Part shown: in pieces, positions 18,073-27,210 of the stretch
Numbering within the stretch: the stretch's first letter is position 1
How the letters are laid out: every line of letters begins with the position of its first letter
Source of the DNA: Acidobacteriota bacterium
GTDB taxonomy: Bacteria; Acidobacteriota; Blastocatellia; Pyrinomonadales; Pyrinomonadaceae
Assembly (NCBI GenBank): GCA_016716435.1
Contig: JADJWI010000007.1
Coordinates: forward strand, 1 to 64,000
DNA: 64,000 nt
Direction of reading: 5' to 3'
Notes under the pieces: generated by a model
Database searches by the model: none
Told to the model about the DNA's origin: nothing
The model's input: only the letters and a program-made list of their open reading frames with translations
Program-made: the position numbers and the translations under genes

Positions 18073-18608
18073 TGCGAATTGTTGCCGTTCATTACGCGTG
18101 GCTGAACGGTTTGATGCTTTTCGCAGGCTTTGGCGACCAATTTATCGACCTTTTCAACCGCAACTTCTTCATCCATTGGTTCGGCAACAAGTATCTCGGA
18201 CAGTATCAGGCTTCGAGATTTGTCCAAAAGCGTCTGTTCGCGGAAAGAGAGTTTTTTCTCGTAACTCAGGAACGTGAGTTTCTTTAGAACGTCCGCGACC
18301 GAGAACAAATCCCCGCTTCGAAGCTTTTCTGCAAATTCCTTCGATCGTGACTTCCAGTCACACGAGACGATCTCAAAGTCGGCAGATAGGGAACGAATCA
18401 GTTTTTTGCATTGTTGCGGTGAGATGACCGGACGAATGCCAATGTTCTCGGCATTGTCTAAAGGTACCAGAATGGTCGAATTATCACTTATCAAGCGAAG
18501 GGTGTAGCAATTTACAACCGTATTTCCGAGAGCTGTTCGCCGAATTGCTTCGACGATGCAGACTCCTTGATTTGGGTAGGCGACCTTTTCTCCGACTGAA
18601 AGATCCAT
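18069..18608 (-). CDS. CarD-family transcription regulator
   Basis: A 179-residue protein. The N-terminal RNA-polymerase-interacting domain has MDLSVGEKVAYPNQGVCIVE and NCYTLRLISDNSTILVPL; the C-terminal helical part (LSFREQTLLDKSRSLILSEI) is typical. CarD-type proteins bind the polymerase beta subunit and stabilise open promoter complexes. The start at 18608 is chosen because a strong GGAGGTGAGGAG stands directly upstream; a longer reading from 18635 covers that site. It follows the histidine kinase gene by 112 bases in the same direction. The convergent queF overlaps it by four bases. Confidence 0.88.
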   Translation of the reverse strand: MDLSVGEKVAYPNQGVCIVEAIRRTALGNTVVNCYTLRLISDNSTILVPLDNAENIGIRPVISPQQCKKLIRSLSADFEIVSCDWKSRSKEFAEKLRSGDLFSVADVLKKLTFLSYEKKLSFREQTLLDKSRSLILSEILVAEPMDEEVAVEKVDKLVAKACEKHQTVQPRVMNGNNSH

Positions 18609-18611
18609 AAG

Positions 18612-18623
18612 CTCCTCACCTCC
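18612..18623 (-). promoter_or_regulatory. Strong Shine-Dalgarno that fixes the carD start
   Basis: On the minus strand GGAGGTGAGGAG ends three bases before the ATG at 18608. Two overlapping purine cores are possible, and both fit only this start. Confidence 0.75.
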
Positions 18624-18720
18624 GTAAAACACCACGGAATTCGAAAGGACTGATTGAACCTAATTGGTCCGGTCGTGAGGAAAATCCAAAAGGGAACAGG
18701 AAAAGGATAGCACACTTCCG

Positions 18721-19830
18721 TTAGGAGACGAAAGAAGATTCTTCCGAAGGGAGCGAGTGTCGGGGAAGTTCGATCGTAAACACGGTTCCTGTACCAAGCT
18801 CCGATCGAACTGAGATCTCACCGCCGTGAAGCCGGGCAAGATGCTTGACGATCGAAAGTCCGAGCCCCGTGCCCCCGACGTCCCGGGTCCTTCCGCGATC
18901 AACACGGTAAAATCTCTCAAATATCCGCTGAGCGTGACCCTCAAGAAGGCCTTCGCCTGTATCAACAACCGAGATCAGATCGGCCTTGTCTGTTGAGGAC
19001 AGCGATACGGTGACGGTTCCGGCGTTCCGATTGAACTTGATAGCGTTGTCTATCAGGTTGGTCAACATCTGCTCCAACCGCATCGGATCTGCAAACACTC
19101 GTGCTTCACTCGCAATGTCACTTATGAGCCCAATTTCGCGCTCGGTCGCTTTTGTCGCAAGGTCAGCAAAGACCTCATCTACCACATTTGAAATGCGCAC
19201 TTGTTTTACGTCGATCGAGATGTTGCCGGACTCAATGAACGAAAGCTCCAGGATGTCAGCGATCAAAGCGTGCATTCGCTCAGCATTGCGACGAATGGTC
19301 GTTAGAAAACGCCGACTGTTTTCGACATCATCAATAGCACCGTCTTCGAGAGTTTCTACGAAGGCCAGGATCGATGTCAGCGGCGTGCGCAGTTCATGGG
19401 AAATATTTGAAAGAAACTCCTGACGCACTCTTTCGAGTCTTTCGATCTGAGTTATGTCGTAAAAGGTGCCGATCGCATATTGTTTTCCGTCAAGAGTGAT
19501 CGGTGCAACAAATACGTTGTAGATCCGTCGCTCAGTCCCTACGAGTTCGATCCGAACTTCTTCGGACGCATTGCTGACGACGGCGCGTCGAAATGCTTCG
19601 TGGAGGTCGATGTCACGAATGATCTCGCTGAGACGGCGGCCTGCGAGAGGATAACCGCCGCGGCCAAATGATTTCTGGGCAGACGGGTTGGTAGCTACAA
19701 CGCGCATGCTCGAATCCGCGAGGAGAACCGAGTCGCGGTTAGCGTCAAGTACCGCTTGAAGTGTATCCAGCAAGGGTGTTAACGAAGCGGGTCGGCTTAC
19801 GCCGAATCTTTGTGTCGGCTCTATTTGCAT
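18721..19830 (-). CDS. PhoR-like sensor histidine kinase, no membrane segment
   Basis: A 369-residue kinase with a PAS domain (about 20-125, ADSSMRVVATNPSAQKSFG), a HisKA dimerisation helix with the phospho-accepting His in SHELRTPLTSI, and a HATPase domain with N-box NLIDNAIKFN, VDTGEGL and GTGLGLSIVKHLA. It overlaps the response-regulator gene by 10 bases. It is PhoR-like in the kinase core but lacks the usual membrane helix, so it probably senses a cytosolic signal or a partner complex. It is the second gene of the pair, with a Pho-box-like repeat upstream of the regulator. Confidence 0.88.
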   Translation of the reverse strand: MQIEPTQRFGVSRPASLTPLLDTLQAVLDANRDSVLLADSSMRVVATNPSAQKSFGRGGYPLAGRRLSEIIRDIDLHEAFRRAVVSNASEEVRIELVGTERRIYNVFVAPITLDGKQYAIGTFYDITQIERLERVRQEFLSNISHELRTPLTSILAFVETLEDGAIDDVENSRRFLTTIRRNAERMHALIADILELSFIESGNISIDVKQVRISNVVDEVFADLATKATEREIGLISDIASEARVFADPMRLEQMLTNLIDNAIKFNRNAGTVTVSLSSTDKADLISVVDTGEGLLEGHAQRIFERFYRVDRGRTRDVGGTGLGLSIVKHLARLHGGEISVRSELGTGTVFTIELPRHSLPSEESSFVS

Positions 19831-20507
19831 CCGACAAACCGATATCCAACGCCGACGACAGTCTCGATCGCGATGCCGCAGCCATCCATTTTCTGTCTAA
19901 GGCGGCGGATGTGAACATCAAGCGTTCTCGTATCGCCAAAGTAACTATAGCCCCAGACATTGTCCAAGAGTTGCTGCCGCGTCGCAACCCGTCCGCTGTT
20001 CTTAATTAGATGCTCTAAAAGAGCAAATTCCTTCCGCGTAAGCTTAACGTCTTCGCCATCAGCCGTGACCCGCATATCGTCGAAGTCGACCTCAAGCCGC
20101 TCGTCTTCGTACTTAAGCGTTGTCTCTTTTTCGGCCCGACGGAGCACGGCTCGAACTCGGGCGATCACTTCCTTGACGGAAAATGGTTTAACGATGTAGT
20201 CGTCGGCACCGGTGTCTAGCCCTGCGATCTTGTCGGACTCGGCAGCTTTCGCCGTCAACATTATTATCGGCGTGCTTTCTGTCGATTGTTCTTTTCTCAA
20301 GCGTCTGCACAGTTCCATTCCGCTCATACCCGGAAGCATGAGATCCAAAATGATCAATGAAGGTGTAGATTTTTCGTCAAGGGCCAGACGTAGGCCCTTC
20401 TCGGCCGATTCTGCGATCATTGACCGAAAGCCTTCGCGCTTGAAGTTGTAGTGAAGGCTTTCGGCTATATCAGCGTCGTCTTCGATGATCAATATCGTTG
20501 GCTGCAT
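19821..20507 (-). CDS. PhoB/OmpR-family response regulator
   Basis: A 228-residue regulator: receiver domain with acidic pocket IIEDD, phospho-acceptor Asp in LIILDLMLPGMSG, T in IIMLTAKAA and K in YIVKPFS, then a winged-helix DNA-binding domain ending RTLDVHIRRLRQKMD, VGVGYRFVG. The pairing with a PhoR-like kinase and the upstream 11-bp-spaced repeats suggest phosphate-type control, but the genes it regulates are not in view and the name PhoB is tentative. Confidence 0.9.
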   Translation of the reverse strand: MQPTILIIEDDADIAESLHYNFKREGFRSMIAESAEKGLRLALDEKSTPSLIILDLMLPGMSGMELCRRLRKEQSTESTPIIMLTAKAAESDKIAGLDTGADDYIVKPFSVKEVIARVRAVLRRAEKETTLKYEDERLEVDFDDMRVTADGEDVKLTRKEFALLEHLIKNSGRVATRQQLLDNVWGYSYFGDTRTLDVHIRRLRQKMDGCGIAIETVVGVGYRFVGCK

Positions 20508-20577
20508 AAATCGCGGTGTTTCAAGTAATTGGCGTTCAAGAGTTCAACGCCAGTTTATGAACCGCAGCTTGCCGCGA

Positions 20578-20606
20578 TGTTACCAGAATGTTACCACTAT
20601 GTTAAT
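20578..20606 (-). promoter_or_regulatory. Pho-box-like triple direct repeat in front of the response regulator
   Basis: On the plus strand TGTTACC (20578), TGTTACC (20589) and TGTTAAT (20600) recur every 11 bases, that is, 7-bp half sites with 4-bp spacers. This is the known layout of PhoB/OmpR-family binding sites. They lie 71-99 bases upstream of the regulator's start and suggest autoregulation. Confidence 0.65.
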
Positions 20607-20650
20607 TATTGGATCTTGCGGGTTCCGAGTGTTTTGACGTAATCCGAGCC

Positions 20651-21148
20651 TTAGGTCCTACGCATATCTTCTCTGGGTCGAACCAGCCTACGCAGTTTCC
20701 CCGAAGCCGGAGCGATCTCATTCCATGAAGCGATCTCGAGTTCGATCACGGCCAAAGCAGCGGTTGGCATCGGCTCGACGGCCCCTGTCAGCATCCGAAG
20801 AATTTGTTCACATGCCGGATTATGACCGACCAAGAGTGCTCGGGTTGACCGATCGGGAATCTCGGAGACGACCTGAAGAAGTTCCTCGGCGCTCGCTTCG
20901 TATATCCTTGCGTCAAAATGGACATCAAAAGTATGTCGGGTAGCGGCCTGAACCAGATTCGCTGTCTCAGTTGTCCGTTTTGCTGGCGAACTTACCAAGA
21001 AATCAGGGAGAAGGCCCTCCGTCGCAATAATCTCACCCATGAACGGTGCGGCCCTTCGCCCACGTTCGTTCAAGGGCCTATCGAAATCAGCCATCGAGGT
21101 ATCGATCCAACTGGACTTTGCATGTCGCATTAAGAGCAGAGTTTTCAT
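20651..21148 (-). CDS. sixA: Phosphohistidine phosphatase, SixA family
   Basis: A 165-residue histidine phosphatase. The N-terminal LLMRHAKSSWID carries the RHG-type catalytic His and Arg; SSPAKRTTETA and LLVGHNPACEQILRML give the second Arg and His. SixA removes phosphate from phosphohistidine, for example on histidine phosphotransfer proteins. It lies upstream of the PhoB/PhoR-like pair with 143 bases between, which include the Pho-box-like repeat, so it is probably not in the same transcript. Divergent from the LytS-like gene at 21300. Confidence 0.87.
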   Translation of the reverse strand: MKTLLLMRHAKSSWIDTSMADFDRPLNERGRRAAPFMGEIIATEGLLPDFLVSSPAKRTTETANLVQAATRHTFDVHFDARIYEASAEELLQVVSEIPDRSTRALLVGHNPACEQILRMLTGAVEPMPTAALAVIELEIASWNEIAPASGKLRRLVRPREDMRRT

Positions 21149-21299
21149 ATATTCAAATGAGGGAGGCGGGAAAAGCTCTGCGGGAAGAACTGAGGGGGAG
21201 TTTAATCCCGATCATTGGTCAAGTTCAACCTCCCATGGTTCAATTTCGGCAATTTGCTAGAATTTTACAAATAGACGTCGATCAGTGCTGTAGTCTGAG

Positions 21300-23207
21300 A
21301 TGTTGGTCGTTGAACAAATAAATCCTTCTCTTCTGGTCAACTGGCTCGGATTTTCCGTCGGGGTTGCTTTGTATGCTCTTCTCGGATGGATGATTCTTCG
21401 ACATCGTGAGAGCTCGGGCGGCAAGCAGGTCCGGGTATTGCTCTTTCTTACATCTGCGCTCGGGTTGGTTTGGAACGCCGGTGAACTCGCAGTCACCGCC
21501 CTTGGCCACAATTCGACCCTTCATCCTTTGATCACCGTTTTCGCTTACTCGGCGTTGGGCTTTTTGCCTTCAGTCGTAGTTCATTCTGTTCAACTCGAGA
21601 CCGATCAACGGCCGGTATTGACGTGGATCGCTTACCTTATCAGCACGCTTGCTACTGTCGTTCACATCTGGGCATACGCTGCGGGTTTGGCGGTTCCGTC
21701 ATCTGCGGGCCTGATCCTCTTAACCTTTGGTGCCGTGTCGCTTGTGATCGGGCTGCTTCTCACAAACCTCCGGCAAACCGTGGAGCGAAAGACAGTTTGG
21801 GTGACGGCACTTCTTGTATTCGCCGTATCTTCTCTTCACCTTGTTTCGCACCGGGGAAGCGGTTCTTCATGGCCGGTAGAATTGATAGCCCACCAATCGT
21901 CCCTGCCGCTCGTACTAGCGATCCTTTACCAGAATTATAGATTTGCTTTTGCAGATATCTTTCTCAAGCGTGCGGTTTCGCTAATTTTACTCGCGTTTGT
22001 TGCGTTCGGGCTCTATGTTGCAGTTGCTGGCCAGGCGACCGAAGCCGTAGCTCGTCTTTCTCCAAACATACCCTCGACGGCGATCATACTTGTGTTTTGG
22101 GTCGGCACAGCACTTCTCTATCCGTCGATAAGCCGTTTTGCGGGATGGTTGGTCGATACGGTTTTGTTGAAGCGCCCCGATTACGAAAGCTTCTTGAACG
22201 AACTTGCGAAAGAGATCGATGAATGCGAATCAACGGAACTCGTTCCAGCGTTGGTCTCGTCAATTTTGGGGAAGGAGTTTTCGGCCGGATCGTATGACTG
22301 GCGAGAGATCGAATACGTAAAAGACGAGCCACGCTTGAGTTCGGTAAACGATGCGGGCGAATATATTGAGACCGTGATCCGGACCGCGGAGGCTCCCTTT
22401 TATTTAATACGTCTCGGGGAATTTGCCGGCGGCAGGAGGTTGCTCTCGGAAGAGATCACAATGCTTGAGATGGTGGCGAATCGAGCCGCGAGACGCATCG
22501 ACGCCCTTCGCGTCACCCATGAACGATGCGAGCGAGAGTTTCGAGAACAGCAATTTTCGCGCCTTGCCGCCGAGGCCCAACTTACGGCCCTCCGTGCCCA
22601 GATCAATCCGCATTTCTTATTCAACGCGCTCACAACCATTGGCTACTTGATCCAGGAATCGCCCGACAAAGCGTTGCAAACCCTACTTCAGCTAACAAAA
22701 CTGCTGCGGCGGGTTCTGAATACCACTGACGAATTCACGTCTTTTGGTGCGGAACTTAGGCTCATAGAGAGCTATTTGGAGATCGAGCGGGCAAGATTTG
22801 AGGAGCGCCTCACCGTGACGATAGACGTCGATGACGAGTTGCGGTCGATCGAGATCCCCTCACTGATCCTACAGCCTTTGGTTGAGAACGCGATCAAACA
22901 TGGGATCTCAACGAAACGATCCGGTGGAGAAGTTAAAATTAGTGCGCTGCTTGAGAACGAGGACGGTCAGGCGTTTCTGTGTATTACGGTCGCGGATACG
23001 GGCGATGGGAGCTCGCTCCTTGCTCGTCCCGAATCTCGAGGTGTCGGCCTACGTAATGTAGAAGACCGTCTTCGCAACTATTATCACGACGAGGCGCGAC
23101 TCGAGCTTTATCGGTATCGCGACGTGGAGACGCGAGCAGTGATCTCGATTCCGATCGTTCATAAGCGTTCCGAGATCGAGAACGAGAACGAGGTTTCCGC
23201 CATATGA
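21300..23207 (+). CDS. LytS/YehU-type sensor histidine kinase
   Basis: A 635-residue protein. The first 290 residues contain about eight or nine hydrophobic helices, then a GAF-like cytosolic region (about 300-400), a coiled coil, and the LytS-type His_kinase core: LTALRAQINPHFLFNALTTI with the phospho-accepting His, and the ATPase part with PSLILQPLVENAIKHGI and VADTGDGSS and RGVGLRNVEDRL. The following response regulator is coupled by a 4-base ATGA overlap. Pairs of this type often sense carbon compounds or membrane stress; the signal here is unknown. The start has only a weak Shine-Dalgarno. Confidence 0.88.
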   Translation: MLVVEQINPSLLVNWLGFSVGVALYALLGWMILRHRESSGGKQVRVLLFLTSALGLVWNAGELAVTALGHNSTLHPLITVFAYSALGFLPSVVVHSVQLETDQRPVLTWIAYLISTLATVVHIWAYAAGLAVPSSAGLILLTFGAVSLVIGLLLTNLRQTVERKTVWVTALLVFAVSSLHLVSHRGSGSSWPVELIAHQSSLPLVLAILYQNYRFAFADIFLKRAVSLILLAFVAFGLYVAVAGQATEAVARLSPNIPSTAIILVFWVGTALLYPSISRFAGWLVDTVLLKRPDYESFLNELAKEIDECESTELVPALVSSILGKEFSAGSYDWREIEYVKDEPRLSSVNDAGEYIETVIRTAEAPFYLIRLGEFAGGRRLLSEEITMLEMVANRAARRIDALRVTHERCEREFREQQFSRLAAEAQLTALRAQINPHFLFNALTTIGYLIQESPDKALQTLLQLTKLLRRVLNTTDEFTSFGAELRLIESYLEIERARFEERLTVTIDVDDELRSIEIPSLILQPLVENAIKHGISTKRSGGEVKISALLENEDGQAFLCITVADTGDGSSLLARPESRGVGLRNVEDRLRNYYHDEARLELYRYRDVETRAVISIPIVHKRSEIENENEVSAI

Positions 23208-23983
23208 CTTCTCTTAGGGTAGTGATCGCCGATGACGAGCGTCCGGCGCGCGAATATCTGAAGAAGCTCGTTTCCAAGATCGATGAAGTTGAGATCGTCG
23301 GTGAGGCTGAGAATGGGCTTGATGCGGTCGACTTAATTGGGAAGCTGTCGCCGGACCTCGCGTTGCTAGATCTGCAGATGCCGGAGCTCAGCGGTCTTGA
23401 GGTCGTGAAGAAGATCTCAGAAGACAAGATGCCTCTGGTTGCTTTCGTTACGGCATTTGACGACTATGCTGTCCAGGCTTTTGAGTTAAATGCTATCGAT
23501 TACCTTCTGAAGCCGGTTGAGCTTTCCCGGCTCCGCGAGACAATAGCTCGGGCATTCCAACGACTTGAGAATGCCGACTGGCGGGACGTTGAGAGAAAGC
23601 GACTTGAAGCTGCGACGGAAACGATCGAGCACACCTCAGGCACGGGCTTTCTTAAACGAATTCCTGTCCGCATGCGTGATGACATCTACCTCGTTCCGGT
23701 CGATGATATCGCATCGATCGTTGCAGACGGGGAATTGCTTTACCTCACAACGGCAGATCGAACGAAATACACGATCAACTACCGGTTAAAGGACCTTGAA
23801 GCTCGTCTCGACCCCGAACTCTTTGTCAGGCTGTCGCGCGGTTCGCTCGCGAATATAAAAATGGTGGAAAGGATCTCGCCGGTTGCTGGCGGGACATACA
23901 TTGTCCACCTTATCAACGGCCAAGAATTGACCTCCAGCCGACTTCAATCCAAGGCACTTCGGGCCCAGCTATTGCGAATCTAG
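23204..23983 (+). CDS. LytTR-family response regulator
   Basis: A 259-residue regulator: receiver domain with VVIADDERPAREYL, Asp in DLALLDLQMPELSG, and VTAFDDYAVQAFELNAIDYL leading to KPVE, then a LytTR DNA-binding domain with RMRDDIYLVPVDDIASIVAD, YRLKDLEARLDPELFVRLSR and SPVAGGTYIV. The LytTR domain binds paired direct repeats. Its start overlaps the kinase stop (ATGA), so both should be made in step. Confidence 0.92.
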   Translation: MTSLRVVIADDERPAREYLKKLVSKIDEVEIVGEAENGLDAVDLIGKLSPDLALLDLQMPELSGLEVVKKISEDKMPLVAFVTAFDDYAVQAFELNAIDYLLKPVELSRLRETIARAFQRLENADWRDVERKRLEAATETIEHTSGTGFLKRIPVRMRDDIYLVPVDDIASIVADGELLYLTTADRTKYTINYRLKDLEARLDPELFVRLSRGSLANIKMVERISPVAGGTYIVHLINGQELTSSRLQSKALRAQLLRI

Positions 23984-24107
23984 TCTTTAAACGTCTCCTT
24001 TGTTTTTCTTGCTATCACTCCAATAGTGCATTTTATGTGCGAATTTCGACCGTTCGTTTAAAAGACAACAAGGGCAGCGGTTCTTCAGCTATCGTTGAGC
24101 TTTTGGT

Positions 24108-24123
24108 CGTAAGGCACCTTACG
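24108..24123. promoter_or_regulatory. Perfect palindrome upstream of the second TonB receptor
   Basis: CGTAAGG-CA-CCTTACG (7-bp arms, 2-base centre) lies 33 bases before the ATG at 24157. It is the only such element in this 170-base leader and may be an operator for a dimeric repressor or a small hairpin in the mRNA. It does not match a Fur or Zur box that I know. Confidence 0.45.
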
Positions 24124-24156
24124 CCCAAGATCCGACATTTGATTTACGAGGTACAA

Positions 24157-26397
24157 ATGAGAATTTTCAGTATATTTTTTGTTGTTCTTTTGCTTGCCGT
24201 TGCGGCTATTGCTCAGAACGCAACTATCACCGGTAAGGTGACGTACGGGAATGCGATCCCGCTCCATGATGCGAACGTTCAGATCGTGCAGACCCGACAA
24301 AGTGTCCGAACAGATACCGACGGCAATTTCTCATTGAAGGACGTACCTCCGGGTCGTTATTCGATCCTCGTTCACCTAGAGGGTTTTTCAGATACTTCAC
24401 GCCAGATCACGGTTGGGACCGGAGCTTCTTTAACCGTCAACTTCCAACTCCAAATATCATCGCTGCGGGAAGAGGTGACTGTGACCGCCTCCGGGGCGGA
24501 GCAGACCGTTTTTGATTCATTTCAATCAGTGACTTCGATCGGGCCGGGCCGAGTACTCGAAAAGGCGTCCACTTCGATCGGCGAAGTCCTTGAAGGTGAA
24601 CCTGGTGTTGCGAAACGCAGCTTTGGCCCCGGCTCGGCACGCCCAGTGCTTCGGGGCTTCGACGGCGATCGCGTGCTTGTTTTGGAGAACGGCATTCGCA
24701 ACGGTTCGGTCGGCTCGCAATCAGGCGATCACGGTGAACCTTTGGATCCGATGGCGGCGGAGCGGATCGAGATCGTTAAGGGCCCGGGTACTCTCCTTTA
24801 CGGGAGCAACGCGATCGGCGGCGTCGTAAACGTGATCGACCATACGGATGACGACTACACTGACGGAGTGCGGGGTTATGTAAAGGGTGTCGGAGGAACC
24901 GCCGATAAGCAGGGTGCTATCGGAGGCGGTGTCGAATATGGCTTGAATCGCTGGCTGTTTCGCGGCAATTTTGGCGCACAGCGTACAGGTGACTATCAAA
25001 CCCCGCTCGGACAAGTCCCAAACTCGGCTTCGCGGTCCACGACGGGTTCGTTTGGAACAGGATATTATGGCGAGAAAGCATTTCTTGCCGGGAAATTCAG
25101 TGCCGATGTACGCCGCTTCGGGATTCCCTTCGCAGCCCTTTTTGAGGGTGGCGGCGAGAAACCGAAAGAGGGTGAACTTCCGGATGTCGACGAGGATATC
25201 GACCTTAGAATGCGTCGTTACAATGTCCGATTTAACGGTGGTTTCCGCGATCTGAATAATTCGTTTCTCCGCGGAGTCAACTACGCCGTCGATTACACCG
25301 ATTACAGGCACAAGGAAATCGAGAGCGAGGACGGGATCGACGAGGTCGGAACAACGTTTTCGAACAAGGTGTTCAATTATCGCTCGGTGTTCGAGCAACA
25401 ACAGTATCAGCGGCTGACCGGTCGGTTCGGGTTTGAAGGCTTCAACCGCGATTACGAGGTCGTTGGTGCCGAGCAACTCATTGACGGCAAGATACGGCAG
25501 AATTCGTTCTCCGTTTTTGGACTACAAGAGCTTAACTTCGACCGCGTCAAGTTCCAGTTTGGCGGACGCGTCGAGAACAACCGCTATCGTGCCGAGGATC
25601 CTCAGTACCGTGACCGTAATTTCACCGGATTCTCAGGTGCCGCGGGGATGAACGTCGGGCTTTGGGCCGGCGGCGCGTTCGTATTTAATTACACATTCTC
25701 GACACGAGCCCCGGCCCTCGAGGAACTCTACAACAACGGTCCTCATATCGGCACAGTGACGTTCGAGATCGGTAACGAGAACCTCCGAAAGGAAACAGCG
25801 AATGGCTTAGATTTCTCTCTTCGCCACACCTCGCAACGCTTCCGATTCTTCAGTGATGTGTACTACTACCGGATCAATGACTTTGTTTTCCTTGCATTTC
25901 AGGATGAAGACGGCGACGGTGACGTTGACATCGAGGACGGGCTTCCCGTTGCTCGATTTGAACAAGAGGACGCGGAGTATTTTGGTGCCGAGATCTCGGC
26001 GGAGGCCACTTTCAACGATTGGCTGGGCGGCTTTGCAAGCTTTGATTTTGTGCGTGCAAAACTGGTGGATGAGAATCTCAACGTCCCCCGAATCCCACCG
26101 GCAAGGGCGAGGCTCGGCCTCGACGTTCGATATGAGGGGTTGAGCTTGCGGCCCGAGGTAGTATTTGCCTCGGCTCAGACCAAGTTGTTTCCGTTAGAAA
26201 CACGCACCGCCGGTTACGGCCTCCTCAATATAGCGGGGTCGTACACGATCGCACGACATCACAGCGCCCATATTTTTTCGTTCAATGCTTACAATTTGAC
26301 GGACAAGCTCTACCGAAATCACGTCAACCTCGTTAAAGACCTGATGCCCGAGATCGGACGTGGGATCCGTGTCGGATACACGTTCAGATTCTTCTAA
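24157..26397 (+). CDS. TonB-dependent receptor (ZnuD-like barrel)
   Basis: A 746-residue outer-membrane receptor. Signal peptide (IFSIFFVVLLLAVAAIAQ), then a carboxypeptidase-regulatory domain (GKVTYGNAIPLHDANVQIV, LKDVPPGRYSILVHLEG), a plug domain (ASTSIGEVLEGEPGVAKRSF, RPVLRGFDGDRVLVLENGIR, RIEIVKGPGTLLYGSNAIGG) and a beta-barrel ending VGYTFRFF. Near the end it has RNHVNLVKDLMPEIGRGIRV, which resembles zinc- or haem-type receptors of the ZnuD branch, so a metal or metallophore substrate is a guess. I start it at 24157, before the signal peptide and after GAGGT. A longer reading from 24037 adds 40 charged residues. A palindrome stands in the leader. Confidence 0.85.
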   Translation: MRIFSIFFVVLLLAVAAIAQNATITGKVTYGNAIPLHDANVQIVQTRQSVRTDTDGNFSLKDVPPGRYSILVHLEGFSDTSRQITVGTGASLTVNFQLQISSLREEVTVTASGAEQTVFDSFQSVTSIGPGRVLEKASTSIGEVLEGEPGVAKRSFGPGSARPVLRGFDGDRVLVLENGIRNGSVGSQSGDHGEPLDPMAAERIEIVKGPGTLLYGSNAIGGVVNVIDHTDDDYTDGVRGYVKGVGGTADKQGAIGGGVEYGLNRWLFRGNFGAQRTGDYQTPLGQVPNSASRSTTGSFGTGYYGEKAFLAGKFSADVRRFGIPFAALFEGGGEKPKEGELPDVDEDIDLRMRRYNVRFNGGFRDLNNSFLRGVNYAVDYTDYRHKEIESEDGIDEVGTTFSNKVFNYRSVFEQQQYQRLTGRFGFEGFNRDYEVVGAEQLIDGKIRQNSFSVFGLQELNFDRVKFQFGGRVENNRYRAEDPQYRDRNFTGFSGAAGMNVGLWAGGAFVFNYTFSTRAPALEELYNNGPHIGTVTFEIGNENLRKETANGLDFSLRHTSQRFRFFSDVYYYRINDFVFLAFQDEDGDGDVDIEDGLPVARFEQEDAEYFGAEISAEATFNDWLGGFASFDFVRAKLVDENLNVPRIPPARARLGLDVRYEGLSLRPEVVFASAQTKLFPLETRTAGYGLLNIAGSYTIARHHSAHIFSFNAYNLTDKLYRNHVNLVKDLMPEIGRGIRVGYTFRFF

Positions 26398-26441
26398 TCG
26401 AAGCTGCTGACTTAGGTTCAACTGTAGAAAGAAAACTTACA

Positions 26442-26497
26442 CCCTCCGTTCAGTTCGTTTATACTCTGAATAAACAAACTGATCGGAGGGCTTTTTT
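26442..26497 (+). terminator. Long terminator-like hairpin that includes the next gene's Shine-Dalgarno
   Basis: Arms 26442-26462 and 26470-26490 pair over 21 positions with two mismatches, with a 7-base loop, followed by CTTTTTT and then at once ATG (26498). It should end the receptor transcript. The GGAGGG in the 3' arm is the only plausible ribosome-binding site of the next gene (7-base spacing), so the folded stem would hide it. Confidence 0.75.
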
Positions 26498-27163
26498 ATG
26501 AAGACTGAGACTTTAGAATTTTCTACATCGAATGGAGATACATCGGCCTATGTCGTAGTTCCTCAAAACGGAAATGGTAAGGCCGTAGTGGTCATTCATG
26601 AATGGTGGGGACTTAACGAGCACATCAAAGATATTGCTGGCCGTTATGCAGCGGAGGGCTTTACTGCGATCGCTCCCGACCTTTATCGCGGCCGGGTAGC
26701 CACCGACCCTGAAAGTGCTTCGAAGATGATGCACGAATTGGCGATCGAGGATGGCCTCGATACTATCCGGCAGACGATATTGACCGCTCGCAAGGAATAT
26801 GACATCTCGCGTTTCGGCATCACCGGATTTTGCATGGGCGGGACATTTGCCCTTCGTGCTGCGTGTGAAGTTGAAGGCTTTGCGGCGGCTGTCCCGTTTT
26901 ACGGTGATATTCCCGAGGAAGCAGTTCTAAGAAAGTTGAAAGTCCCAACTGTCTTTGTCTCAGGAACGCGAGACGGATGGATCACGCCCGAAAAGGTCCT
27001 GGAACTTGAGAAGGCAGCGGAGAAGTATGAACTTCCGTTGGAGTCGTTCAAATACGACGCCGATCATGCTTTCTTCAATGATACGCGGCCGGAGGTATTC
27101 GACGAAACTGCGGCACAGAACGCCTGGGCACACGCGATCGCTTTCTTTGGCTCAAAACTCTAG
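26498..27163 (+). CDS. Dienelactone hydrolase family protein
   Basis: A 221-residue alpha/beta hydrolase. The nucleophile is Cys in GFCMGGTFALRAA, the acid is in SGTRDGWITPE, the base His is in YDADHAFFND, and VVVIHEWWGLNEHIKDIAGR gives the family N-terminus with its Glu. The C-D-H triad is typical of dienelactone hydrolases (carboxymethylenebutenolidase), which open lactones in ring degradation; many members act on other esters. No aromatic degradation genes are nearby, so the substrate is unknown. The start ATG follows the hairpin at 26442-26497 directly. Confidence 0.88.
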   Translation: MKTETLEFSTSNGDTSAYVVVPQNGNGKAVVVIHEWWGLNEHIKDIAGRYAAEGFTAIAPDLYRGRVATDPESASKMMHELAIEDGLDTIRQTILTARKEYDISRFGITGFCMGGTFALRAACEVEGFAAAVPFYGDIPEEAVLRKLKVPTVFVSGTRDGWITPEKVLELEKAAEKYELPLESFKYDADHAFFNDTRPEVFDETAAQNAWAHAIAFFGSKL

Positions 27164-27210
27164 TTGCTGCGGAGCGTAACCGCCGGTAGCGAATCTTAAT
27201 AGGTGGTGCC

